Shown: in pieces, positions 56,457-64,000 of the stretch
How positions within the stretch are numbered: the first letter of the stretch is position 1
Layout of the letters: every line of letters starts with the position of its first letter
DNA from: Deltaproteobacteria bacterium
GTDB lineage: Bacteria; Myxococcota; Kuafuiibacteriia; Kuafuiibacteriales; Kuafuiibacteriaceae
Length of the DNA: 64,000 bases
Assembly: GCA_020632995.1 (NCBI GenBank)
Contig: JACKEN010000014.1
Span: 62,001-126,000 of the forward strand
Direction of reading: 5' to 3'
Made by a program: the position numbers and the translations under genes
Notes under the pieces: model-generated
The model's input: only the letters and a program-made list of their open reading frames with translations
Database searches by the model: none
Told to the model about the DNA's origin: nothing

Positions 56457-58040
56457 CTAGTCGCCATACACGTACTTGCGGAGCTTCGCCTCTAGCATAC
56501 CGATCCGGCGGGCCACCGAGATGAAGCGGGCCTCGGTGCGCGCCTCCTTGGCCTGCACCCGCAGCTCGAAGTAGCCCCGCTCCACCTCCTCGAGGAGCAC
56601 CGGGGGCACCTCCCGGCGAGCGCCGCGCATCGACTTCATCAGCCGATCGAGGCGCGCCTCGAGGATCGCGGGGGTGAGGGCCACCTTCTCCACCGCCGGC
56701 GTGAGGTCCTGCAGCGCGTCCACCGCCCGCGCGGTCTGCTTGCGCCCCTTGGCGCGCCGCCAGGCCCGGTACGGGCGCTTGGTCTCGGGCAGGCCCGAGA
56801 TGTCGGCGTGGGTGAGGCCGCGCCGGGACAAGGTGCTCGTGAGCTCCCGCTCGAGGCGCTCCTGCTGGGCCGAGCTCCCGGTGCCCCGGGACGGCGTGGC
56901 GCGGGGTGGAGGTGGCGTCGGCGGTGGGCTCGGCGGGGGTGTCACCACCCCGGTCAGCTCCGGGCCGGGCGCCGGAGCGACCTCCGCTACCTGGAGGGGC
57001 TCCACCTCCACCACGCTGGGGGCCCTCGGCCGGGTCGCGATGAGGGCCACCGCGGCGGCCACCGCCAGGCTCCCCGCCGCGGCCCAGACCCACCAGGGTC
57101 GGGGCGCCGGGGGCGGAGCAGGCGGCGGGGGCGGGTCGTCCAGCCAGCGCACCACGTCGGCCGCGCTCTGGGGGCGCCGCTCGGGGGTCTTGGCCAGGAG
57201 CGCCTCGATCAGGCGCTCCACCCCGCCCAGGGGCGGCGGGCGCGGCGCGGCCTCGGTGGCCTGCTTCACCAGGACGTCCGCCGCGCTCTGCCCGGTGAAG
57301 GGCGGGGCGCCGGTCGCCATCTCGTACATCATGACCCCCAGGGCGTAGAGGTCGACGGCGGGGGTGACCTCGCCGCCCAGCACCACCTCGGGCGCCATGT
57401 AGCGGGGGGTACCCATCAGGTGGTTCTGGCCGGTGAGCTGCTGGGCCTCGGGGCCCTGGTCGTCGAGGCGCACGATCCCGAAGTCCACCAGCTTGGGGAT
57501 CTCGGCCGCGCCCTCCCGCACGATCCGGACGTTGGAGGGCTTCACGTCCCGGTGGATCAGGCGCTTGGCGTGGGCCTCCTCCAGGCCGAGCGCGACCCCG
57601 CGGGCGATGGCGATCAGGCGCTCGGCCGGCAGCGGGGCCTCGGTGGCGATGACCTCGGCCAGGTCTCGGCCGGGGAGGTACTCCATCACGAGGGCGCAGA
57701 GCCCCTCGGAGGTGGTGACGAAGTCCACGACCGAGACGATGTTCGTGTGCCGGATGCGGGACAGCGCGTCGGCCTCCCGGGTGAAGCGCTCCACCAGCTT
57801 CCGATCCGCTGCCATCTCGGCGTGGAGGACCTTCACCGCGAAGTCGCGATCCAAGGAGAGCGGACGTGCGCGGTATACCGACCCCATCGCGCCGCGCCCC
57901 AACAGGGCGTCCACCTGGTACCGACCCAGGACGTGCCCGATCAGCGGGTCCAGGTCGGTCTCGTACAGGGGCGAGCCGTCCAGGGGGCAGAACTCCAGCG
58001 GCGCGAGGACCGTCGACCGGCAGCTCGGGCAGGCGCGCAT
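56457..58040 (-). CDS. Serine/threonine protein kinase with N-terminal zinc ribbon
   Basis: A 527-residue protein. Residues 4-18 CPSCRSTVLAPLEFCPLDG form a CxxC...C zinc-ribbon-like head. The kinase domain has LGRGAMGSVYRA, FAVKVLH, HRDVKPSNVRI, LVDFGIVRLD and GTPRYMAPEVVLGG. One membrane helix (WWVWAAAGSLAVAAAVALIA) near residue 318 is followed by a Pro-rich stretch. A C-terminal ~140-residue helical, Arg/Glu-rich domain ends VARRIGMLEAKLRKYVYGD and would be extracytoplasmic. ATG at 58040. Probably the first gene of a group with the Pro-rich anchored protein and the hybrid histidine kinase. Confidence 0.9.
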   Translation of the reverse strand: MRACPSCRSTVLAPLEFCPLDGSPLYETDLDPLIGHVLGRYQVDALLGRGAMGSVYRARPLSLDRDFAVKVLHAEMAADRKLVERFTREADALSRIRHTNIVSVVDFVTTSEGLCALVMEYLPGRDLAEVIATEAPLPAERLIAIARGVALGLEEAHAKRLIHRDVKPSNVRIVREGAAEIPKLVDFGIVRLDDQGPEAQQLTGQNHLMGTPRYMAPEVVLGGEVTPAVDLYALGVMMYEMATGAPPFTGQSAADVLVKQATEAAPRPPPLGGVERLIEALLAKTPERRPQSAADVVRWLDDPPPPPAPPPAPRPWWVWAAAGSLAVAAAVALIATRPRAPSVVEVEPLQVAEVAPAPGPELTGVVTPPPSPPPTPPPPRATPSRGTGSSAQQERLERELTSTLSRRGLTHADISGLPETKRPYRAWRRAKGRKQTARAVDALQDLTPAVEKVALTPAILEARLDRLMKSMRGARREVPPVLLEEVERGYFELRVQAKEARTEARFISVARRIGMLEAKLRKYVYGD

Positions 58041-58139
58041 CCGGGGAGGAGCCTAACCCGCTTGGGGGGTCGGGCGTAGGTCCGACGATCGGCCTGTCAC
58101 GGCTGGAGCCGGGTTCACACTCAGCTCATGGTGGATCCC

Positions 58140-58982
58140 ATGCAAGCTGTCGCCCTGGTGGTGCCGCTCACCCTCCTGGCTGGTAGCGCCCTCGGGGCCA
58201 CGCCGGTGGTCCCGGGCGAGGTGTACCCGGCCGGCACCCGGGTGGCGTTCCCCAGCCTCGGCCTGTCCTTCGTGATCCCCGACGCCTTCCAGGGCGGCCT
58301 GTCCCCGAACGGCTCGGTCTTCCTCATGGGCTCGGACTCGGAGCAGGGCCTGGTGGTGGGGCTGGCCGACGAGGGCGTCACCGCCGACGCGCTGGTGGAG
58401 GAGCTCTCGCGCCCCATCCCGATCGATGCGTCCACCAGCTTGCAGCCGTCCGGACGGGCGAAGCAGAAGGGCGCCGAGGTGAGCAACCGCTACTCGGTGC
58501 GGGGCGACCGCGGCTTCGCGGGGTGGGCCAGGGCGCGGCTCTTCGAGGGGGGCGTAGCGGTGGCCTTCATCTCCCTCGCCCCAGACGCGAAGGCGGCGCG
58601 GCGCCGCCTCGACGCGGTGTTCGACGGCCTCCAGGTCCTCCCGAAGCCGAGGCCCGGGGCCAGCGCGAGCCCGTGGGCGGCGCGCCTGGCGGGCAACACG
58701 CTGACCTACATGAAGACGAAGAACGGCTTGTCCACCAAGTTGCACTTTCAGCTCTGCCCGGACGGCCGCTTCCTGTACTCGGGCTCCGACGGCTACCTCT
58801 CGGGCGGGTTCTCGGCCTCCGGCCGGAGCAGCGACCAGGGCACGTGGAGCTTGGAGGGCGACACCCTGACCTTCACCTGGGCCGACGGCAGCGTCGACCG
58901 CCGCACCCTCACCGCGGACGGTGGCAAGACCTTCCTGAACGGGGTGCGGTGGTTCGTCGAGTCCGGGACGAGCTGCAACTGA
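58140..58982 (+). CDS. Secreted protein of unknown function
   Basis: A 280-residue exported protein: MQAVALVVPLTLLAGSALGA is a signal peptide (ATG 58140; ATG 58128 adds MVDP). Residues ~30-170 resemble a PsbP/DUF-like domain with VAFPSLGLSFVIPDAFQGGL, GDRGFAGWARARLFEGGVA and AARRRLDAVFDGLQVLPK. Residues ~185-280 are a beta domain (FQLCPDGRFLYSGSDGYL; GTWSLEGDTLTFTWADGS) like the small lipocalin-like domains that read as FxxDGxF...GxW. No enzyme residues are identified. It is divergent from the zinc-ribbon kinase. Confidence 0.7.
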   Translation: MQAVALVVPLTLLAGSALGATPVVPGEVYPAGTRVAFPSLGLSFVIPDAFQGGLSPNGSVFLMGSDSEQGLVVGLADEGVTADALVEELSRPIPIDASTSLQPSGRAKQKGAEVSNRYSVRGDRGFAGWARARLFEGGVAVAFISLAPDAKAARRRLDAVFDGLQVLPKPRPGASASPWAARLAGNTLTYMKTKNGLSTKLHFQLCPDGRFLYSGSDGYLSGGFSASGRSSDQGTWSLEGDTLTFTWADGSVDRRTLTADGGKTFLNGVRWFVESGTSCN

Positions 58983-58986
58983 GCTT

Positions 58987-60789
58987 TCAGTTCGTGGTGG
59001 CGGCACGGCCGGCCATCAGGACGCTGAGCGCGTCTACCAGGGCCTGGCTGCGATAGGGCTTGGCGATGAAGGCGAGGTTGGGGTCCTGCTCCTGCTGCCA
59101 GGGCCACTCCGGGGGCCGGCCGCTGCTGAGCAGGATCGGGACCTCCGGGTCGTGGGCCCGCACCGCGCGGTAGAGGGCGCGGCCGCCCAGCTTGGGCATC
59201 GCGAGATCCATGAGCACGCACGACCACGGCTCCGGATGGGCGAGCAGGGACATCGCCGCCTCGCCGTCCTCGGCCACCGCCACGTCGAAGCCCAGGCGGC
59301 CGAGGAGGCGCTTGGCGAGGGTGCGGATCAGCTCCTCGTCGTCCACCACCAGGATCTGGCCGCCCGCCCCGATGGTCTGGGGCTGGACCGGTGGCCCGGC
59401 CAGGCTCGACGTCGCCGACCGCGTGCTGGCGGGGAGCAGGATCTCGAAGGTGGTGCCCCGCTCCGGCGCCGAGTCCACGTGGATCTCGCCTCCGTGCGCG
59501 CGCACGATGCCCAGCACCGCGGCCATGCCCAGGCCGTGCCCGCCCGCCTTGGTGGTGAAGAAGGGATCGAAGATGTGGGCCTGGACCTCGGGCGACATGC
59601 CGCAGCCGCTGTCCTGCACCCGGAGCCGCCAGGCGGCAGCGTGCTCGAGCTTGCCGGGCTCGACCACCAGCCCGATCCGGCCTGGCCGGTCGCCGATGGC
59701 CTGAGCCGCGTTCGTCACCAGGTTCATGATCACCTGGCGGAGCTGGGTGGCGTCGGCCTGCACCACCGCCGCGCGCTCCGGGAGCGCGACCTCGACCTTG
59801 ACGCTCCGCGGGATGACCGCGGTCAACAGCGCCAGCATCTCGTGGAGCAGGCGGCCGAGGTCCACTGGCGCGAGCGTGTACTCGTTTCGCCCGGCGTAGC
59901 TCAGCATCTGGTTGGCCAGCTCAGAGGCGCGCTGGGCCGCGACCTCGATCGCGAGGAGCAGGGGCTCGGCCGGGCCGTCGGCCCCCAGCTCGTCGCGGGC
60001 CAGGCTCGCGTTGCCCAGCACCCCCACCATGAGGTTGTTGAAGTCGTGGGCCACTCCGCCGGCCAACAGGCCCACGCTCTCGAGCTTCTGGGCCTGGAGA
60101 AACTGGGCTTGCAGTCGCTCACGCTCCTGCCGGGCCTGGGCGCGCTCCGTCTCGATCTGCTGCCGACTCAGCGCGACCACCAGCTGCTGTGAGATGAGCT
60201 TCAGGGCCCAGATGTCCTGGGCCGAGGGCGGTATCACGCCCTCGTCACCAAAGGTGCCGGCGCCGAGCGCCCCCACGCGGCGGTCCAACAGGCGAAGAGG
60301 GACGTTGATGATGGTCCGGTTGCCCAGCAGGTCGACGATCTCGCGGTTCACCCGAGGATCGGTCTGGGCGTCGATCACGATGGCGGGCTCCGCCGACGTC
60401 AAGACCTCTTGCATGTAGGCGTCGCCATCGGTGGGCAGCATGGAGATCTCGCGCACCACCACGTCGGCCTGGTCGGTCGCCACCAGGATGAGCTCCATCT
60501 CGGTGCCCGTCGGATTCAGCGGCATCACGTAGATCCAGCACTGCCGGTAGGGCGTGGTCTGGCGAACGGCCTCTCGCGTCAGCTGGGCCAGGGCGGCGCG
60601 GTCGGTGACCTGGTGCAGGCGAGAGGACCACCCGGAGAGGAAGTCCAGGATGGCCTCGCGGGCGCGCAACCGCCGGAGCTCGTCCGCCTCACCAGCCACG
60701 ACGATCAGTATCTTTTGGGCCCTGGCGCTCGGCAAGGTGAGCCCGTTGGTGGGCGTCAACTCTCGGGCTGGTACCTCGACTTGACCCAC
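58987..60789 (-). CDS. GAF-domain sensor histidine kinase with C-terminal receiver
   Basis: A 600-residue soluble hybrid kinase. Residues ~50-210 form a GAF domain (YRQCWIYVMPLNPTG; GNRTIINVPLRLLDRRVGAL). A coiled segment rich in Arg/Gln follows. The H box GGVAHDFNNLMVGVLGN is of the HisKA type with HDFNN; then MNLVTNAAQAIGD (N), VQDSGCGM (G1) and GGHGLGMAAVLGIVRAHGG (G2). The receiver has ILVVDDEELIRTL, CVLMDLAMPKLGG and AKPYRS. It resembles blue-light/GAF NtrB-like hybrids; no DNA-binding output is seen. The start is GTG 60789, 34 bp inside the end of the upstream aldo/keto reductase gene, indicating coupling or a slightly later real start. Confidence 0.9.
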   Translation of the reverse strand: MGQVEVPARELTPTNGLTLPSARAQKILIVVAGEADELRRLRAREAILDFLSGWSSRLHQVTDRAALAQLTREAVRQTTPYRQCWIYVMPLNPTGTEMELILVATDQADVVVREISMLPTDGDAYMQEVLTSAEPAIVIDAQTDPRVNREIVDLLGNRTIINVPLRLLDRRVGALGAGTFGDEGVIPPSAQDIWALKLISQQLVVALSRQQIETERAQARQERERLQAQFLQAQKLESVGLLAGGVAHDFNNLMVGVLGNASLARDELGADGPAEPLLLAIEVAAQRASELANQMLSYAGRNEYTLAPVDLGRLLHEMLALLTAVIPRSVKVEVALPERAAVVQADATQLRQVIMNLVTNAAQAIGDRPGRIGLVVEPGKLEHAAAWRLRVQDSGCGMSPEVQAHIFDPFFTTKAGGHGLGMAAVLGIVRAHGGEIHVDSAPERGTTFEILLPASTRSATSSLAGPPVQPQTIGAGGQILVVDDEELIRTLAKRLLGRLGFDVAVAEDGEAAMSLLAHPEPWSCVLMDLAMPKLGGRALYRAVRAHDPEVPILLSSGRPPEWPWQQEQDPNLAFIAKPYRSQALVDALSVLMAGRAATTN

Positions 60790-61736
60790 TCTGCGTCGGC
60801 CGACGAGAGCGCCTCACCGACCTGGCACGCCGCTTCGGCTTGCCGACGGTTCCGCATGCCGAGGAGCACGCACGCGGTGGGGCACCCGGTGAGCAAGGCG
60901 CCCACCACCCCGTGCAGGACCGGCTGGGGGTGGCCGGCGAAATGGCCGATCAGGGCGTCCCGGGCCTGCTTCATCTGCTCGATCACCGCGGGGTCCTCGA
61001 AACCGGGCACGTTCCGGCGGAAGTCCCCCTCCTCGAAGCGGGTCGGGCGCTCGTACTTGCCGAGGAGGAGGCCGTGCTTCAGGGGCGAGAAGAAGGCGGC
61101 GCCGATGTCGTGCTCGCGCACCCAGGCCGCGAGCCCCGAGCTCTCCCAGGTGTCGTCCTGGACGTTTCGATAGGGCTGCACCACGTCCGGGTCGACGCGA
61201 TCGATGAAGCGCATCATCCGGGCCGGGCTCCAGTCCGAGAGGCCGATGAAGCGGATCTTGCCCTCGGCCTGGAACGCTCGGAGCTGCTCGAGCGCGGGCT
61301 CGAAGTGGCGGTCGTCCGGCCCGAAGTCGCAGTGGTGCAGGTAGTGCAGGTCGATGACGTCGGTCTTCAGGTTGCGGAGCGAGCGCTCCACCTGCCGGCG
61401 CATGTAGGTCGGGTGATAGTAGTGCCCGTGCGGGCCGGGATCCCAGCCGACCTTGGACGCGAGGAACACCTTCTCGCGGGGCACCCGGTCCCAGAGCTCG
61501 CCGATGAGCGTCTCGGCGTGGCCGTTGCCGTACACGTCGGCGGTGTCCCAGTGGTCGAGCCCGTGCTCGAACGCGTAGAGCAAGGCGTCTTGCGCATCCC
61601 CGTCGTCGTGCCCGCCCCACCCCACGCTGGTGCCGCCCGCGACGTTGGGACCGCCGTGGGCCCAGGTGCCCACGCTGATGGAGGAGACCTCGACGCCGGT
61701 TCGCCCGAGCCTCACGCGCTTCGTTGATGAGACCAT
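60756..61736 (-). CDS. Aldo/keto reductase
   Basis: A 326-residue NADPH-dependent oxidoreductase with all tetrad residues: HWDTADVYGNGHAE (Asp, Tyr), KVFLASKVGWD (Lys) and DVIDLHYLHHCD (His). Also IRFIGLSDWSPARM, GAAFFSPLKHGLLLGKYE and the cofactor-binding region CVLLGMRNRRQAE. It most resembles the YajO/Tas-type group acting on diverse carbonyls. ATG at 61736. It overlaps the downstream histidine kinase gene by 34 bp on the same strand, so the pair is likely cotranscribed. Confidence 0.9.
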   Translation of the reverse strand: MVSSTKRVRLGRTGVEVSSISVGTWAHGGPNVAGGTSVGWGGHDDGDAQDALLYAFEHGLDHWDTADVYGNGHAETLIGELWDRVPREKVFLASKVGWDPGPHGHYYHPTYMRRQVERSLRNLKTDVIDLHYLHHCDFGPDDRHFEPALEQLRAFQAEGKIRFIGLSDWSPARMMRFIDRVDPDVVQPYRNVQDDTWESSGLAAWVREHDIGAAFFSPLKHGLLLGKYERPTRFEEGDFRRNVPGFEDPAVIEQMKQARDALIGHFAGHPQPVLHGVVGALLTGCPTACVLLGMRNRRQAEAACQVGEALSSADAEWVKSRYQPES

Positions 61737-61764
61737 GCCCCGGGTTGTGGCATGGGCCGCGCCC

Positions 61765-64000
61765 TCACGCCAGGTGCAGGCGCTTCAGGAACCAGCCGTA
61801 GACGTCCTCGATGACGCAGATGGTGGTGGGGAGCATGATCGAGGTGAGGAAGGTGGAGACGGCCAGCCCGCCCATGATCACGAGGGCGATGGAGTAGTAG
61901 TAGATCCCGCCGAGCGACGGCTTCTGGATCACCATCGGGAGCAGGCCGAGCAGGGTGGTCATGGCGGTCATGAGGATGGGGCGCAGGCGCTCCCGCCCGC
62001 CCCGGAGCATCGCCTCTCGGCGGGGCACGCCCTGGCGGCGGTAGGTGTTGATGTGCTCCACCATCACGATGCCGTTGTTGACCACGATCCCGATGAGGAG
62101 GAGCAGGCCCACCGCGGCCGGCTGATCGAAGTCGGTGTCCGAGATGTAGAGGCTCCAGAACGCGCCCGAGAGCGCGAAGGGGAGCGCCACCATCAGCGCG
62201 ATGGCCTGCAGGATCGACTCGAAGAGGCCGGCCATGACCCCGAAGATGAGCAAGAGGGCGAGCAGGAGGTTCTCGAGGAACTCCTGGGACTTCTCCTTGC
62301 GCTCCTGCTGCCAGCGCCCGAACGTCCAGGTGTAGCCGTAGGGGAACTTCATGGAGTCCATGCTGGCCTTCACCGCCGCCATGTAGTCCTCCTTGGTCCC
62401 GTCCTCGTAGCGGGCGCCTACCCAGACGCTGGTCAGGCGCTGGTCGCGCTGGATCCGCTGGGGGCCTCGGCGCTGGTGGAAGTCCGCGAGCGCGGCGAGG
62501 GGCACGGTCTCGCCGTCGCCGGTCTTGAGCTTGAGGTCCCGCAGCTGCTCCAGGGTCTCGTTCTCCTGGTCGTCGAGGAGCATCCACATCTCGCGCTCGC
62601 CCGAGTCGGTGCGGTAGCGGGGCAGGCGCAACCCGCGGTAGGTCAGGCCCACCACCTGCGCAGGCTGGGTTGCGGGGATGTCGTAGCGGGCCAGCAAATC
62701 CCGGTCGAGGCTCACGTGGAGCTCCTGCCCGCCCTGCTGGGCCGAGGTGAAGCTGTCGACGAGCCCGTCGATCTGGTCCACCCGCGCCTTGGCCTCCTCC
62801 GCGAGGTCGGCCAGGGTCTCGGAGTCGTCGCCGACCAGCTGAAAGGCCACCTTCTTGCCCGCGTCGGGGCGCCAGTCGTGGCCCTGCTCGCTCACCTCGA
62901 GCTTCACGCCGGCGATCTCGGGCAGGTTCTCGCGCAGCTTCTTCCGCACGAAGGCGAGGCTCTCCTCGTTCGCCTCGCCCTCCTTGAGGTAGATGCGCAC
63001 GAGGGCGAACTCGTTGGCCCAGAACGCGTAGATCGAGCGCGCCTTCAGCTCGTCCCGCATCGGCTCGAAGTGGTTCTCGACCTGGCGGACGATCTCCTCC
63101 TTCTTGGCCAGGCTCAGCGACTCGCTGAAGAAGAAGCCGACCTGCGCGAACATCTCGGCCTCGCCCGCGTCGAAGTTCTGGTCGACCTTCGAGTAGGGCC
63201 AGGCGGCGGAGGCGAAGATGGCGGTGGCGACGAGCGGGGTGAGCCACCAACGCTTGAGGTTGATGTCCAGCAGGCGCACGTAGCGGTCCTCGAGCCAGAG
63301 CATCAGGCGCCCGCGGGGGCTGGGGGCGCGGTGGATGAACCAGGAGGTGGCGAGCGGGATCAGGGTCTGGCTGATGAAGAGCGAGGCGAGCAGGGTGATG
63401 CACACCGTGATCGCGAGCTCCTTCAGGATGAGGTTCAGCTCGCTCGGGCGGCTGAACACCAGGGGGAGGAACACGATCACCGAGGTGATGGTGGCCGCGG
63501 TGACCGCCACCGCAACCTCTCTTGCGCCGTGGAGCGAGGCGGTGCGGCGGTCCTCGCCCGCCTCGGCGTGGCGGAAGATGTTCTCCATCACCACCACCGC
63601 GTTGTCGACCAGCATGCCCACGCCCACGATGAGGCCGAGGAGGGTGAGGGTGTTGAGGCTCTTGCCCTGCAGCCACACCAGGCCGCAGGTCACGAGGAGC
63701 GAGAACGGGATGCAGAGCACCGAGACCAGGGTGCTGCTCAGGCGGCGGAGGAAGCCGTAGAGGATGAGCGACGCCAACAGGGCCCCGAAGATGCCGGTCC
63801 ACGCGAGGTCGCCCAGGGTCTTCTTGATCTCCTTGCCCTGGCTGAACCACACCAGGAAGTTCACCCCCTGCAGCTCGGGGTCGTCGGCCATCTCGGCGAT
63901 GCGCCGCTCCAGCGCCTCGTTGACCTCGATGGTGTTGGCGTTGGACTCCTGCGAGACGGTGATGCCGATCGCGAAGTCGCCGTCGAGGTGGCGCCCGTAC
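61765..64000 (-). CDS. RND efflux transporter permease, 5'-truncated by window edge
   Basis: The C-terminal ~745 residues of an inner-membrane AcrB/HAE1-type permease. The open frame continues to the window end (YGRHLDGDFAIGITVSQESN before the internal Met at 63891), so the N-terminal part is missing. Visible parts: helices with LIVGVGMLVDNAVVVMENI (the TM4 aspartate motif), the periplasmic docking/porter segment, and the C-terminal membrane half with AIALMVALPFALSGAFW, LLIGIVVNNGIVMVEHINT and ILMTAMTTLLGLLPMV. RND pumps use the proton gradient to export drugs, lipids or metals. The substrate is not readable. Adaptor and outer-membrane genes would lie upstream, outside the window. Confidence 0.93.
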   Translation of the reverse strand, partial: YGRHLDGDFAIGITVSQESNANTIEVNEALERRIAEMADDPELQGVNFLVWFSQGKEIKKTLGDLAWTGIFGALLASLILYGFLRRLSSTLVSVLCIPFSLLVTCGLVWLQGKSLNTLTLLGLIVGVGMLVDNAVVVMENIFRHAEAGEDRRTASLHGAREVAVAVTAATITSVIVFLPLVFSRPSELNLILKELAITVCITLLASLFISQTLIPLATSWFIHRAPSPRGRLMLWLEDRYVRLLDINLKRWWLTPLVATAIFASAAWPYSKVDQNFDAGEAEMFAQVGFFFSESLSLAKKEEIVRQVENHFEPMRDELKARSIYAFWANEFALVRIYLKEGEANEESLAFVRKKLRENLPEIAGVKLEVSEQGHDWRPDAGKKVAFQLVGDDSETLADLAEEAKARVDQIDGLVDSFTSAQQGGQELHVSLDRDLLARYDIPATQPAQVVGLTYRGLRLPRYRTDSGEREMWMLLDDQENETLEQLRDLKLKTGDGETVPLAALADFHQRRGPQRIQRDQRLTSVWVGARYEDGTKEDYMAAVKASMDSMKFPYGYTWTFGRWQQERKEKSQEFLENLLLALLLIFGVMAGLFESILQAIALMVALPFALSGAFWSLYISDTDFDQPAAVGLLLLIGIVVNNGIVMVEHINTYRRQGVPRREAMLRGGRERLRPILMTAMTTLLGLLPMVIQKPSLGGIYYYSIALVIMGGLAVSTFLTSIMLPTTICVIEDVYGWFLKRLHLA

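Overview
The window is GC-rich, gene-dense DNA from a bacterium that looks like a member of the Myxococcota/Deltaproteobacteria. The pointers are three eukaryote-like Ser/Thr kinases, lipoproteins with Asp-Ala-Gly linkers behind the lipobox Cys, a multi-FG-GAP lipoprotein, a secreted nuclease with Cys-rich modules, and operons pairing c-type haem proteins with DUF1501. No rRNA, tRNA, CRISPR array, prophage or transposase was seen. About ten otherwise conserved genes are interrupted by single-base insertions or deletions, mostly in G/C runs, and the frame is restored downstream. I read these as residual consensus errors and annotate each gene across them.

Layout. 0-7.4 kb: housekeeping genes (rnhB partial, a YkgJ-type Cys-cluster protein, uvrA, nadA, alr) and a membrane glycosyltransferase. 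7.4-12.1 kb, minus strand: a compact thrA-thrB-thrC operon with a fused aspartokinase-homoserine dehydrogenase. 12.1-13.9 kb: a ThDP enzyme very close to animal ILVBL/HACL2. 13.9-17.6 kb: an FG-GAP lipoprotein, divergent from a four-gene exported operon (17.7-22.8 kb: CxxCH lipoprotein, DUF1549-like CxxCH protein, lipoprotein, Tat-exported DUF1501 protein).

22.9-33.7 kb is a type IV pilus minor-pilin locus: FimU/GspH-like, a large PilY1-like tip protein, three unrelated exported proteins of less GC-rich composition (one with InlB-type repeats), then PilV-, PilW- and PilX-like proteins. 33.8-39.4 kb: a dolichyl-phosphate-mannose-synthase-like glycosyltransferase, a putative di-iron oxygen sensor fused to GGDEF, and two Ser/Thr kinases. 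39.4-44.1 kb: a catalytically degenerate aldo/keto reductase-like protein, gyrB with a clear sigma-70 promoter, and an unsignalled Cys/His hydrolase-like protein. 44.1-48.9 kb: a Uma2 nuclease-like protein, a GDSL lipoprotein divergent from two tandem class-A-beta-lactamase-like hydrolases, and a small lipoprotein.

49-64 kb: a methyltransferase, a secreted endonuclease, a small hidden membrane gene, a PP2C phosphatase, a triplicated ~200-bp repeat with inverted arms, then mostly minus-strand signalling genes (hybrid histidine kinase, Pro-rich membrane protein, Ser/Thr kinase, GAF-kinase-receiver), an intact aldo/keto reductase and the C-terminal part of an RND efflux pump running off the window.

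Taken together this is a chromosome segment with core metabolism, a surface/pilus module and dense phospho- and c-di-GMP-type signalling. Nothing proves a new system. The least explained parts are the insertion inside the pilus locus, the haem/DUF1501 operon, the ODP-like GGDEF sensor next to two kinases, and the repeat array at 53 kb.
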